This document shows positions 20,210-30,093 of a stretch of 64,000 bases of DNA, in pieces; the stretch's first letter is position 1, and every line of letters starts with the position of its first letter. Source of the stretch: Flavobacteriales bacterium (GTDB lineage Bacteria > Bacteroidota > Bacteroidia > Flavobacteriales_D > Sanyastnellaceae); the NCBI GenBank assembly GCA_029242765.1, contig JAQWTJ010000038.1, forward strand, positions 62,001-126,000. The letters are read 5' to 3'. Position numbers and translations under genes: made by a program. The notes beneath the pieces were generated by a model. It had not been told where the DNA came from. It made no database searches and saw only the letters and a list, made by a program, of their open reading frames with translations.

Positions 20210-20875
20210 TCAGGGGCAGGTTCGGGATTCAAAAATGGGCGGAAGTGCGAGCTGCAGAGCGGCCAATTCTGCGCGATTCACCTCAAGGCACAGCCCTGGA
20301 GGGCTGTCTGATGAGCTGCGAAAGCGTCTAAAATCGATGGCTTCGGGGGCATCGGTCCAAGCATCCGAAATGGTGAGGCCTTGTGGGCTTGCGCCGGCGT
20401 CTTTCCATGTTTGAGCAGCGTCCCGGCACAACTTGCGCTGGGCCCCGTCGCCCGACAGAAATAACATATCAAAACCGGCTTTGCGATCGGCCAATTCCTC
20501 TGCATTCAAACCGACAATAGCGATGGGCCGACCCGCAATGTTCCGCCCCATGTATCGGTCTGTTAGTTGATCTGTGAGCGCATCCCAGCCGACCACCCCG
20601 ATCTCAAAAGGTCGACTTTCAGCCCCAGTTGTTGAGGCCAATTCCCAGGCGGGCCACTTGATTTCATGCGCCAAATGATACAAGTAGCGGCTGTACTTGA
20701 TGGCCCATACATCGGTCCGGTCGATTTCCGGCTCGTCTTGCACTTGCTCCCCCTGCGCTTTTGCTCCCTGCACCTCAGGCCACCCCATATCCCCACTGCG
20801 CATCCCCAAAAGGGAGACGACAATGAGTAAGGCGTACCTCGCTTGGGAGCTGAGCTTTGGGGCGATCATTCTCAA
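20210..20875 (-). CDS. YfiR-family (DUF4154) exported protein
   Basis: IKYSRYLYHLAHEIKWPAW...PFEIGVVGWDALTDQL...RNIAGRPIAIVGLNAEEL..FDMLFLSGDGAQ...GLTISDAW follows the YfiR/DUF4154 pattern; cleavable N-terminus. Confidence 0.75.
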   Translation of the reverse strand: MRMIAPKLSSQARYALLIVVSLLGMRSGDMGWPEVQGAKAQGEQVQDEPEIDRTDVWAIKYSRYLYHLAHEIKWPAWELASTTGAESRPFEIGVVGWDALTDQLTDRYMGRNIAGRPIAIVGLNAEELADRKAGFDMLFLSGDGAQRKLCRDAAQTWKDAGASPQGLTISDAWTDAPEAIDFRRFRSSSDSPPGLCLEVNRAELAALQLALPPIFESRTCP

Positions 20876-21378
20876 ACAACGCCTTTGCTTGGCATCAGTG
20901 ATCCAAGGTCGCGGTCAAACAAATACAGGCCAGCTGAATCGGACCCGATCATGTTCAACTTGTCTAAAATGGTCCGAGCAAGAGCTTCCTCTTCGATTTG
21001 TTCAGCGACATACCACTGCATGAAGTGGTGGGTTGTGTAGTCTTTCAAGTTCAGGCATAAGTCCACCACTTTGTTGATGCTCTCGGTCACGCTGGTCTCA
21101 TGGCTGAGCAAGTTTTCAAAAACCTCATGCAGCCCCACAAACTTTCGTTTTGGAGCGCTCAATGCAGGAATTACTGCCTGCCCTCCGCGTTCGTTGATGA
21201 ACCGTACGAGCTTGAGCATGTGCTGGCGTTCCTCATCGCTGTGGCGAAACAGAAATTCCGCAGTGCCGTTAAGTCCCTCACTTTCAGCCCACGAGGCCAT
21301 ACTGAGGTAGAATTGGGAGGATTGGGCTTCGAGCTTCACCTGGAGGTTCAGCGCACCCACTATCTTGTCTTTGAGCAT
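20872..21378 (-). CDS. Ferritin
   Basis: MLKDKIVGALNLQVKLEAQSSQFYLSMASWAESEGLNGTAEFLFRHSDEERQHMLKLVRFINERGG. Confidence 0.95.
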   Translation of the reverse strand: MLKDKIVGALNLQVKLEAQSSQFYLSMASWAESEGLNGTAEFLFRHSDEERQHMLKLVRFINERGGQAVIPALSAPKRKFVGLHEVFENLLSHETSVTESINKVVDLCLNLKDYTTHHFMQWYVAEQIEEEALARTILDKLNMIGSDSAGLYLFDRDLGSLMPSKGVV

Positions 21379-21401
21379 ATCGCTAAGTTGGCCAATCCGC
21401 G

Positions 21402-22463
21402 TTAAACAAATCGGTTTGCGAGGACAAGATTCGGTAAAGATGTCCCTGTCTCAATGTGGTTGAGCAATGCGGCCGCCCAGCGCGGAGCGATTAATACCCC
21501 TCGCGTGCCCAATCCGTTGAAGACGAATCGCTTTGAAGATTTTTCTACGTTTCCGATCACAGGCCGGCGGTCCCGCGCTACGGGGCGCAAGCCCACGCGG
21601 TGCTCGACCACGTCAAAGGCGGAGCGAAGGCTGGGCAGCACAGTTTCCAACTTGTGGAGCAACACGTCCCTCACTTCGGCGGAAATCTCCAAGGTGTCGT
21701 CATCCCAATCGTAGCTCGCTCCGAGTTTGAATCGACCGTTGCCCAGGGGCATCAACCATTTCCCACAGTTTAAAATCGCCTCAAAGTCAGCCGTCTCGGC
21801 TTGATGCCCTTCGTCCCGGCGCTCCAACGTCAGCACTTCGCCCTTGTACGGCGAGATCTTCAAGCCCGCCAAACTCGGGTCCTCAACAGCACCGATTCCG
21901 CGGCAATCGACCACCGCGTCGTAGCCCGTGCAGTCGATGTCGGCTGCGTCAGCTTGGATGAATTGGCTTTCTTCGGAAGCCTCCAAATGATGCCTCCATG
22001 CGTCGAGAAGTTTGGAAAGGTCCACCCATCCGGCGCTTTCCACCACACCGATACCGTAAGGGGCTATGACCCCGTCCGGAGCCTCTATTACCTCACCCAT
22101 TAAAGGGTTGGTCTGCGCCTTGATAATCCAATCGCGTGCGACCTCAGCGTTCGGTAGAACCTTCCACATCGGCAAGTTGTGCAGGACCTTCACGCCGAGC
22201 AGGGCCTCCATTGCGCCGATCATTTCGCGCATGCAGTCCAAGTGGGTCTGTGCATCCCATGTCGGGATCAGTCGTTTGAACGACATGGGGTTGAACATGC
22301 CGGCGGCCACCCGGGAGGCGCAGGGCCCGCCGCGATCCACGGTCGTTACATGCCAATTTCGGCGCGATGCCTCAAAACCGATCGTTGTGCCGGCGAGGCC
22401 TTGTCCGATTACGAGCATGCGGCCTGCGGCTGATCGGCGGCTTGCCATCCCCTCGCCCATCAA
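21402..22463 (-). CDS. FAD-dependent amino-acid oxidase-like (DAO family) oxidoreductase
   Basis: [28 protein letters not shown] dinucleotide-binding fold; C-terminal [18 protein letters not shown]...[11 protein letters not shown]. Confidence 0.88.
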   Translation of the reverse strand: MMGEGMASRRSAAGRMLVIGQGLAGTTIGFEASRRNWHVTTVDRGGPCASRVAAGMFNPMSFKRLIPTWDAQTHLDCMREMIGAMEALLGVKVLHNLPMWKVLPNAEVARDWIIKAQTNPLMGEVIEAPDGVIAPYGIGVVESAGWVDLSKLLDAWRHHLEASEESQFIQADAADIDCTGYDAVVDCRGIGAVEDPSLAGLKISPYKGEVLTLERRDEGHQAETADFEAILNCGKWLMPLGNGRFKLGASYDWDDDTLEISAEVRDVLLHKLETVLPSLRSAFDVVEHRVGLRPVARDRRPVIGNVEKSSKRFVFNGLGTRGVLIAPRWAAALLNHIETGTSLPNLVLANRFV

Positions 22464-23662
22464 GCTGTCGATAAGATGCCCAGCTCACGCCCCACCTTTT
22501 CAAAGGCGGCCAGCGCTCGGTCCAGGTGTTCGCGCGTGTGGGCTGCTGAGAGTTGAACACGGATGCGTGCCTGCTCTTTTGGCACGACTGGGAAAAAGAA
22601 TCCGATGACGTAGATGCCTTCTTGGAGCAGCGCATCGGCCATGTCTTGGCTGAGCTTCGCATCGCCGAGCATCACGGGCACAATGGCGCTCTCACCATCT
22701 TTGAAGTCCAACCCTATTTTGCGGAGCCCCTCCTTGAAGTAGGCCGCATTGTCAGCTAGTCTGTCTCGCAAATCCGTTGACTCATCGAGCATTTTGAACA
22801 CCTCGATGCTGGCGCCGACAATGCTGGGAGCCAGTGAGTTGCTGAACAAATACGGGCGGCTGCGCTGGCGCAGAATCTCGATAATCTCTGCACGTCCTGT
22901 GGTGAATCCACCCATAGCACCTCCCAACGCCTTTCCGAGGGTGCCAGTAATGATGTCCACCCGCCCCATGGCTTGACCAAGCTCGATTGACCCCCGACCC
23001 GTCGCCCCAATGAACCCCGTGGCGTGGCACTCGTCCACCATCACCAGCGCGTCGTAGCGATCGGCCAAGTCGCAGATGGCCCCAATTTGTGCCACGAAGC
23101 CGTCCATCGAGAAGACGCCATCGGTGACAATGATCTTGAAACGCGCCCCGGCCTTGCACGCCGCCTGAAGCTGCACTTCGAGATCGGCCATATCGTTGTT
23201 TTTGAAGCGGTACCGCGCCGCCTTGCACAAGCGGACACCGTCGATGATTGAGGCGTGATTCAAGGCGTCGGAAATAATTGCGTCCTCCTTCCCAAGAAGC
23301 GGCTCGAAAACCCCACCATTGGCATCGAAAGCAGCGGCGTACAATATCGTGTCCTCCGTCTGGTGGAAGTCAGCAATGCGCCGCTCGAGCTCCTTGTGAA
23401 TATCCTGCGTTCCGCAAATGAATCGCACGCTGGACATGCCGTATCCGCGCTGGTCGATTGCGTCTTGAGCAGCCTTTACGACCCGCGGATGCGAAGACAA
23501 ACCCAGGTAGTTGTTTGCACAAAAATTCAGCACTTTCGAACCGTCCTCAAGTGTGATTTCAGCGCCTTGCTCCGATGCAATCACTCGTTCACTTTTGAAG
23601 AGACCGGCGGACCGAATTTCGGCGAGTTCGCCGGTGAGGTGAGACTTGAGCTTTCCGTACAT
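22460..23662 (-). CDS. kbl: Glycine C-acetyltransferase (2-amino-3-ketobutyrate CoA ligase)
   Basis: [78 protein letters not shown]; start at MYGKLKSHL. Confidence 0.93.
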   Translation of the reverse strand: MYGKLKSHLTGELAEIRSAGLFKSERVIASEQGAEITLEDGSKVLNFCANNYLGLSSHPRVVKAAQDAIDQRGYGMSSVRFICGTQDIHKELERRIADFHQTEDTILYAAAFDANGGVFEPLLGKEDAIISDALNHASIIDGVRLCKAARYRFKNNDMADLEVQLQAACKAGARFKIIVTDGVFSMDGFVAQIGAICDLADRYDALVMVDECHATGFIGATGRGSIELGQAMGRVDIITGTLGKALGGAMGGFTTGRAEIIEILRQRSRPYLFSNSLAPSIVGASIEVFKMLDESTDLRDRLADNAAYFKEGLRKIGLDFKDGESAIVPVMLGDAKLSQDMADALLQEGIYVIGFFFPVVPKEQARIRVQLSAAHTREHLDRALAAFEKVGRELGILSTA

Positions 23663-23702
23663 GGCGGCAAGATACTTCGAGGTAAATTCGCACCCAATCA
23701 TC

Positions 23703-25460
23703 ATGGCCAATTCTACCCCTGTCACCTCCGATCAGCCCGCCCGTTACATGGTCACATCGGCCTTGCCGTACGCCAACGGACCTATCCACGTGGGGCACAT
23801 CGCTGGCGCATACTTGCCGGCGGACATCTACGTGCGTTACCTGCGCGCCCGCCAAAGGGACGTGGTCTGGGTCTGTGGCAGCGACGAGCACGGCGCGGCC
23901 ATCACCTTGCGAGCAAGAAAGGAGGGCTGCAGTCCGCGTGAAATTGTAGACCGCTACCACACGGAAATGCAAGCGGGCTTTGCGGGCTTGGGCATCGACT
24001 TCGACCACTACGACCGCACTTCGGCCGCTCACCACCACGCTTTTGCTCAGGATTTCTTCAAGACGCTCAACGAAAAAGGGGCGTTTGAAGTGGAGACGCG
24101 CAAGCAGTACTTCGATGAGAAAGAATCCCAATTCTTAGCCGACCGCTACATCACGGGCGTCTGCCCCAAGTGTGACAGCGCCGGTGCATATGGTGACCAA
24201 TGCGAGGCATGCGGATCCGCCCTCTCCCCAGAAGACCTCGTTGATCCGGTCAGCGCATTGAGTGGAAACGCACCGGTGTTGCGGGAGACATCGCATTGGT
24301 ACCTGCCCATGGGACGGCACGAAACGTGGCTCAAGGATTACATCGAAAACGGTGCGTTGGACGGCGCTCCCCACCACGACGCAAAAGCGTGGAAGGCCCA
24401 TGTAAAGGGCCAATGTCGCAGTTGGATTGATGGCGGTCTACACAACCGAGCGATGACGCGTGATTTGGACTGGGGCGTGAAAGTGCCCGTTGAAGGTGCT
24501 GAAGGCAAGGTGCTGTACGTTTGGCTCGACGCACCGCTTGGCTACATCACGGCCACCCAGCAATGGGCGGAAAAGCAAGGGCGGGATTGGCGTCCTTATT
24601 GGCAATCCCCCGACACCCAATTGGTGCACTTCATCGGCAAGGATAACATCGTCTTTCACTGCATCATCTTTCCCATTTTGCTCCGCGAACACGGCGGCTA
24701 CCTCTTGCCCCATAACGTCCCTGCCAACGAGTTTCTGAATCTTGAGGGTGACAAGATTTCTACTTCGCGCAATTGGGCGGTCTGGGCTACGGACTACATC
24801 AATTCTTTTCCCGACCGTGCGGATGAGTTGCGCTATGTTTTGGCGTCGATTATGCCCGAGCAGCGCGACGCGGAATTCACTTGGGCGGACTTCGGTGCGC
24901 GGGTGAACAACGAGCTTGCTGACGTCCTCGGAAATTTTGTCAATCGCGTGCTGGTGTTGACCAGCAAGTACTTTGATGGGGTGGTGCCCGCACCAGGCGG
25001 GGCCTTCACTCCGGTCGATGAAGCCCTCCGTGCCCATATTGCTCGTGCACCTGAAGAAGTGGCCTCAGCCATCGAGCGCTACCGCTTTCGCGAGGCGCTT
25101 CAAGAAGCCATGGGCCTGGTGCGCGCGGGCAACAAATACCTCACCGAGGAAGAGCCTTGGAAGGTGTTCAAGACCGACCCGGACCGTGTGCGCACAATTT
25201 TGAATCTCGCCTTGCAGGTCACGGCCAACGCAGCTGTATTGCTTGCGCCTTTCATGCCATCGGTGGCCTCCAAGCTTTCGAACACCTTGGGCACAACCGG
25301 CCTGCCGTGGGAGGCGACGGGCTCTGACATGGTAACGGAGAACACCCAACTCCAACACCTGCCCATCTTGTTTGAAAAAATCACGTCCGAGCAAATCGAG
25401 GAGGAAGTGGCGAAGCTGGGCCCGCACAATAAAAATATGAGCGACGCTTTGGCCAAATAG
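23703..25460 (+). CDS. metG: Methionyl-tRNA synthetase, short form
   Basis: [62 protein letters not shown] in the KMSKS position; no C-terminal Trbp111-like domain. Confidence 0.95.
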   Translation: MANSTPVTSDQPARYMVTSALPYANGPIHVGHIAGAYLPADIYVRYLRARQRDVVWVCGSDEHGAAITLRARKEGCSPREIVDRYHTEMQAGFAGLGIDFDHYDRTSAAHHHAFAQDFFKTLNEKGAFEVETRKQYFDEKESQFLADRYITGVCPKCDSAGAYGDQCEACGSALSPEDLVDPVSALSGNAPVLRETSHWYLPMGRHETWLKDYIENGALDGAPHHDAKAWKAHVKGQCRSWIDGGLHNRAMTRDLDWGVKVPVEGAEGKVLYVWLDAPLGYITATQQWAEKQGRDWRPYWQSPDTQLVHFIGKDNIVFHCIIFPILLREHGGYLLPHNVPANEFLNLEGDKISTSRNWAVWATDYINSFPDRADELRYVLASIMPEQRDAEFTWADFGARVNNELADVLGNFVNRVLVLTSKYFDGVVPAPGGAFTPVDEALRAHIARAPEEVASAIERYRFREALQEAMGLVRAGNKYLTEEEPWKVFKTDPDRVRTILNLALQVTANAAVLLAPFMPSVASKLSNTLGTTGLPWEATGSDMVTENTQLQHLPILFEKITSEQIEEEVAKLGPHNKNMSDALAK

Positions 25461-25515
25461 CCAGCCGTCACCTTGTTAGATCAGCTGATTGTTTCCCAAT
25501 ATTGAGCGGAGAAAA

Positions 25516-26019
25516 CTACGATTTCAAGAACTTATCTAATTGGTTCTTTTGTCTTCTGTGGTGCTTGAAATGGAATTCGTTGACCCGCAGCCACTCCTCC
25601 GCATTCAAATACCCAAAGCCCGGGGACTTTATTTTCATTTTGGTGTCGAAACCATTGAGTGAACCCGCGGTTTGCTGAATCTTCTCTATCGTTGTTATCA
25701 GCTTATTTCTAACATACTCTATGCTTTCTGGGGCTCTGGGCTGCGCGGCAGATTTTGGCTGATTTAACTTCATTGGAGGAAAGCGCTTTAAAAAAAAGAT
25801 GAGAGCGCCATATTTATCTTTCCCCCCTCTCTTCAATTCTCCCTTCCCCAGTTGACAAGCAGCAGAATTGGCAACAAAGAAATGATCACTGGCAAGTATG
25901 AGGTGGATGTACACCTGTCCTACAGACCATGAATCAGCTGTCGGTTTTTTAAGAAAATCACGTTCAGAATAGGTGCCAATCTCATCCAACCAATACTGTG
26001 CAGCATCACTAAACCTCAT
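25516..26019 (-). CDS. DinB-like family protein
   Basis: DSWSVGQVYIHLILASDHFF and WLRVNEFHFKHHRRQKNQL resemble the DinB/DfsB four-helix His pattern; clearly lower GC than flanks. Confidence 0.65.
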   Translation of the reverse strand: MRFSDAAQYWLDEIGTYSERDFLKKPTADSWSVGQVYIHLILASDHFFVANSAACQLGKGELKRGGKDKYGALIFFLKRFPPMKLNQPKSAAQPRAPESIEYVRNKLITTIEKIQQTAGSLNGFDTKMKIKSPGFGYLNAEEWLRVNEFHFKHHRRQKNQLDKFLKS

Positions 26020-26038
26020 AAGACCGGTCTCGCCGCAC

Positions 26039-28873
26039 TTAGATTGTCATTTTGACGCTGAAGGACAGCGTCCGTCCGAAGGCATACCAACCCTGCAGGA
26101 ATCCGTTCTCTACAGTGCCTTGGTAGTTGAGTTCTTCGATCAAGTTCCAGTTCTCGTCATAGACCTGCTCAGTACGCCACTCCTCGAATCCGTCGGAGAT
26201 GTAGCGGTTGTTGGTGACGTTCTGAACGTTTAAAGACAACGCGATGCGCGCACCGCCCCAATCGTCGATGGGGTCAAATTTGTAGCGAATACGCGCATCG
26301 ACATAGCCGAAGCTCGGAAGGAGCACCGGCTGGAAACCTTCGCGCTCGGGGTTCAAGTGCGTCCGGTCGATGGCCGGGTCAAACTTGGCATATAGCTTGT
26401 CATTGTAGATGTAGCTCAAACCGATCTCAAAGCCGTTGTCCAGTTGGGCATCTGCCAGCAAGCCAAATTGAGATTGGGGCGCGTCGCTCACCTTCAAGCC
26501 CGCGCTGTAGATCTGCAATGAGTCAGCCAAGGTGCCGTCCTGAAAATAGACCGCTGCCTCGACGTCGTTGTCCCAGCGCCAATCACCAAAACTGGCCATG
26601 CCACCCACACTGAGCCACTTGTTGGGGCGTGTGCGCCACTCGAACTCCATGCCGTCGTGTGTTTCCATTAAACCGAGGATAAAGGCCTGCTCGGCGATAC
26701 CGTCTTGGTCGTAATCGCGTGCTGACGTGGTAATGGTTTTGTCGGCCCACACCGTGTGGTAGAGGTTGAAATTGAAGCTGTGCCTGAGGTGAGTGAAGCG
26801 GTAGCCAAACTCCATCGAGGTGATGCGCTCGTTGACGAGGTCCTGGTTGGGGACGTTCGTGTGGCCGTTCCAAGCAAACTTGAAGTCGGGGACGATGGAG
26901 TTGAAGCCTCCGTTGACAAAGACCGTGTGGTAATCGCCCAGATTCCGACTGATGCCTGCTTTGATGTTGAACCCAGGGTTGGTCACGGTCGGGCTGTTCA
27001 CGCCCGAGATGTACTCGTTAGTCACCACGGCGGCGCTGTCCACGCCGCCGGGGTACGTGGTCACGGGCTGGACGCCCGACTCTTGGTAGCGGTAGTTTGC
27101 GTACGGATCGATGCGGCGGTAGCGCGTCAATGACGCTGCGGCGCTTGCGAAAGCGGTGCCCCAATCGGCGTTAAGCTCGAGCTGAGTGAACAGTCCGCCG
27201 TAGATCACTTGGCCGATGTTGTGGTAGAAGAACTTGTCGCCGACCACGGGCAGGGTGGCATATCCGGCCTGTGTTGCGCCCAAGCTGTAGTCGATATACG
27301 GTGCTCCAAGCAAGTCCTGGACCGTGCGCGTGTGTGTGCCTTCGTAGTAGCGGCCGTCAAAACCACCCGTGAAGGTCAGCCCCGGGCTCAATTCGCTAAC
27401 GATGCTTGAGATGGCGCCCGTCCAGAAGTGGCTGTTGTGGCCTGCGTAGATGTAGTTGCGTGCCGCGCCGCGAGCGGTGTCGCCTTCGAACATAACTACG
27501 TCACCCTGGTGGTGGAGCGTGTCAACCCATGCTCCAAGAGACTCATTGTAAGCCACTTGATCTGCGCCGTAGGTTGAGACGTTGTCGTATTCCTGGTTGA
27601 TTTCGATCACCTTGTCCCACTCAATCGGATCGAATTCGCCGACTCCGCCGCGGCTCAATCCGCTTTGACCCGTGCCGTAACCCATGCCTACGGAGACGTA
27701 CACCGAGTTCTGCATGCGGGTCGTTTCGTTGATTTGCCAATAATCAGAGATGCTGATCTGAGGCTTGTGGTAGCTGTTGACCCTGCTGTTGAACATTTCG
27801 CCGTCGCGGTAGCCCCAGTTCATGTTCCATCTGTAGGCGTCGTGTCCTCGGCCTGCAAGCGTGTCGTATTGCCAGATGGCCATATTCGATCTGCGCTGGC
27901 CATGTTTTTGCGGGGCCCCGATGGCGGTGACCACCATGCGGTGGTCGCCGAAGTCTTTGGCTGCGCTGCCGTAGTAGCTCCAGGCGTCGATGAAGTTGCC
28001 GTCGGCGTATCCGTCGCTGACCGTACGCGAGCCCACTAAGCTCAAGGACCAGCCATTTGGCATCCTACCCGTTGAATAACTGAGCGTGGACCGGTAGCGC
28101 CCCCAGTCCGTGACGTTCTGCTCGTAGACCACACGCTTTTTGGCGTCTGTCGTTTTGGTGATCACGTTGAGGGTTCCGCCGACCGAGGGGACGGCCAATT
28201 TAGATGCGCCCAAACCGCGTTGCACTTGAATGCTCTGCACGGCATCACCCAAACCGGACCAGTTGGACCAGTAGACCCACTTGTTCTCCATGTCGTTGAC
28301 TGGGATGCCGTTGATCATAACGGCAATCTGGCGCTGGTTGAATCCGCGAATATTGATTCGGGAATCTCCGAAGCCACCGCTTCCCTTTGTGGCGTAGACG
28401 CCGGGTGTGACGTTCAGTACTTCCACCAGCTCCTTGTCTCCGAGGTTCCGTTCGATGTACTCCACGTCCAATGTCGATACGGCCACAGGCGTTTCGCGGC
28501 CAGAAACCGCAGAGGCCATCACTTTTGCCTCAGCCAAGCCGAAGGTTGAGGACTCGAGTTTTATGACCGGAACGACGAGCGACCCACCTTTTAAGTCAAG
28601 GGTAATTTTCTGGGCTTCATATCCGACGAAATTCACCACCATCACCTGCTCTCCCGTGAGACGGCTTGTAAAGTCAAACGACCCGTCAAGCAAGGTGAGC
28701 CCACCGCGTTGAGAGGCCTCCATATAAACGCTCGCCGAAGGCAAGCCGTCTCCGCCAGAAGCGTCCACCACTTGGCCAGAAATTTGGGTTTGGGCAAAGG
28801 CGCTGCTTGAGGGAAAAAAGAAAAAGAGGGCGCACGCAAAAACTGCGAGCATGGCATTTGTTGTGAACTTCAT
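26039..28873 (-). CDS. TonB-dependent receptor with carboxypeptidase-regulatory-like N-terminal domain
   Basis: QISGQVVDASGGDGLPSASVYMEASQRGGLTLLDGSFDF; INIRGFNQRQIAVMINGIPVNDMENKWVYWSNWSGLGDAVQSIQVQRGLGASKLAVPSVGGTLNVITK; C-terminal RTLSFSVKMTI. Confidence 0.93.
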   Translation of the reverse strand: MKFTTNAMLAVFACALFFFFPSSSAFAQTQISGQVVDASGGDGLPSASVYMEASQRGGLTLLDGSFDFTSRLTGEQVMVVNFVGYEAQKITLDLKGGSLVVPVIKLESSTFGLAEAKVMASAVSGRETPVAVSTLDVEYIERNLGDKELVEVLNVTPGVYATKGSGGFGDSRINIRGFNQRQIAVMINGIPVNDMENKWVYWSNWSGLGDAVQSIQVQRGLGASKLAVPSVGGTLNVITKTTDAKKRVVYEQNVTDWGRYRSTLSYSTGRMPNGWSLSLVGSRTVSDGYADGNFIDAWSYYGSAAKDFGDHRMVVTAIGAPQKHGQRRSNMAIWQYDTLAGRGHDAYRWNMNWGYRDGEMFNSRVNSYHKPQISISDYWQINETTRMQNSVYVSVGMGYGTGQSGLSRGGVGEFDPIEWDKVIEINQEYDNVSTYGADQVAYNESLGAWVDTLHHQGDVVMFEGDTARGAARNYIYAGHNSHFWTGAISSIVSELSPGLTFTGGFDGRYYEGTHTRTVQDLLGAPYIDYSLGATQAGYATLPVVGDKFFYHNIGQVIYGGLFTQLELNADWGTAFASAAASLTRYRRIDPYANYRYQESGVQPVTTYPGGVDSAAVVTNEYISGVNSPTVTNPGFNIKAGISRNLGDYHTVFVNGGFNSIVPDFKFAWNGHTNVPNQDLVNERITSMEFGYRFTHLRHSFNFNLYHTVWADKTITTSARDYDQDGIAEQAFILGLMETHDGMEFEWRTRPNKWLSVGGMASFGDWRWDNDVEAAVYFQDGTLADSLQIYSAGLKVSDAPQSQFGLLADAQLDNGFEIGLSYIYNDKLYAKFDPAIDRTHLNPEREGFQPVLLPSFGYVDARIRYKFDPIDDWGGARIALSLNVQNVTNNRYISDGFEEWRTEQVYDENWNLIEELNYQGTVENGFLQGWYAFGRTLSFSVKMTI

Positions 28874-28880
28874 GGTGCCG

Positions 28881-28888
28881 CGAATTTA
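28881..28888 (-). promoter_or_regulatory. Candidate -7 box TAAATTCG for the TonB-dependent receptor
   Basis: One mismatch to TAnnTTTG, 7 nt upstream of ATG at 28873; a TTG lies 21 nt further upstream. Confidence 0.35.
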
Positions 28889-28931
28889 TGCGCTGCAAAC
28901 GACTTGTTTCAAGACCAAGGCAAGCCCCTCT

Positions 28932-29987
28932 TCAAGATTTGCTGAATCGCCCTGCCTTGTTCAGGTATTCGGCGATTTGCAAAGCGTTGGTTGCCGCCCC
29001 TTTGTGCAAATTATCCGAGACAATCCATAAGTGCAAGCCCTGGGTTTCTGTCAAATCGCGGCGAATTCGGCCGACAAAGACGTCGTCTTTACCATGCGCA
29101 CTGATTGGCATGGGATACAGGTTCTCTCCCGGCTTATCCTGCACGATGATGCCGGGGAACATTTTCAAGGCCTCGCGCACATCAGGAATGGAAAAATCCC
29201 GGTCAAGCTCCAAGTAAACGCTCTCAGAATGGCCGCCTATGGCTGGAACGCGCACGGCAGTGGCAGATATGGATATGGATTGGTCTCCCAATATCTTTTT
29301 CGTTTCATGGTGCAATTTCATTTCCTCACGGGTGAAATCGTTTTCCAAGAAAACATCGCAATGCGGCAAGCAGTTCATATCAATCGAGTGCGGGTACACC
29401 TTCGCAACCTCACGCCCGGCGCGCTCTCCATTGAGTTGGTCGAGCGCTGCTTGACCTGTCCCCGAGACGCTTTGATAGGTGGATACAATTGCGCGACGCA
29501 CGATGAAGCGGTCGTGCAACGGTTTGAGCGCCATGACCAGTTGAATGGTAGAACAATTTGGATTGGCTACGATGAAATGTTCGGGCTGGATGTCCTCGAG
29601 GTTGATTTCTGGAACGACCAGCGGCACATTCGGGTCCATGCGGAAGTTGCTGCTGTTGTCGATGACCAAGGTGCCCACCTCTGCAAATTTGTGAGCGAAG
29701 TCCTTGCTCGTCTTGCCGCCAGCAGCGAACAAGGCAATTTCGGGTTTTTGTGCGATCGCATCCTCCATGCTGATCACCTTGATTGGCTCACCACAAAACG
29801 TGATGGTCTTGCCCACCGAATTCTTGCTGGCCACCGCCAATAGCTTTTTGACCGGAAATTTCCGGGCTTCGAGGCGATCTAAAATGGTGCGACCCACGAG
29901 TCCCGTGGCGCCCACCACGGCAATCGATCGGCCTTGAATGCGTGCTTGCGTAGGGTTTTGTTTGCGGGAAGTGGTTTGTGTAGCCAT
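28932..29987 (-). CDS. asd: Aspartate-semialdehyde dehydrogenase
   Basis: SIAVVGATGLVGRTILDRLEARKFPV; FIVANPNCSTIQLVMALKPLHD; VRVPAIGGHSESVYLELDRDF; start at MATQTTSRK, ORF extension to 30386 rejected. Confidence 0.95.
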   Translation of the reverse strand: MATQTTSRKQNPTQARIQGRSIAVVGATGLVGRTILDRLEARKFPVKKLLAVASKNSVGKTITFCGEPIKVISMEDAIAQKPEIALFAAGGKTSKDFAHKFAEVGTLVIDNSSNFRMDPNVPLVVPEINLEDIQPEHFIVANPNCSTIQLVMALKPLHDRFIVRRAIVSTYQSVSGTGQAALDQLNGERAGREVAKVYPHSIDMNCLPHCDVFLENDFTREEMKLHHETKKILGDQSISISATAVRVPAIGGHSESVYLELDRDFSIPDVREALKMFPGIIVQDKPGENLYPMPISAHGKDDVFVGRIRRDLTETQGLHLWIVSDNLHKGAATNALQIAEYLNKAGRFSKS

Positions 29988-30004
29988 GGTGAAGGTGCGG
30001 GTCG

Positions 30005-30035
30005 AATGCGTTTGAAATGCGTTTGTATGCGTCCG
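30005..30035. repeat. Phased short direct repeats (AATGCGTTTG x2 plus degenerate TATGCGTCCG) upstream of asd
   Basis: AATGCGTTTG at 30005 and 30016, related copy at 30026; spacing 10-11 bp. Confidence 0.6.
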
Positions 30036-30068
30036 TATTGCTTTGTGGGCGGTGCGGCTGAACCGAGC

Positions 30069-30076
30069 CAAAGGTA
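30069..30076 (-). promoter_or_regulatory. Candidate -7 box TACCTTTG for asd
   Basis: Exact TAnnTTTG on minus strand, about 80 nt upstream of asd start. Confidence 0.4.
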
Positions 30077-30093
30077 GGAGTTTGGCCCCTGTG

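Noticed and set aside
29031-29843. 270-aa plus-strand ORF antisense to asd
   Set aside because: Asd is unambiguous on the minus strand; the antisense translation has no family-like pattern.
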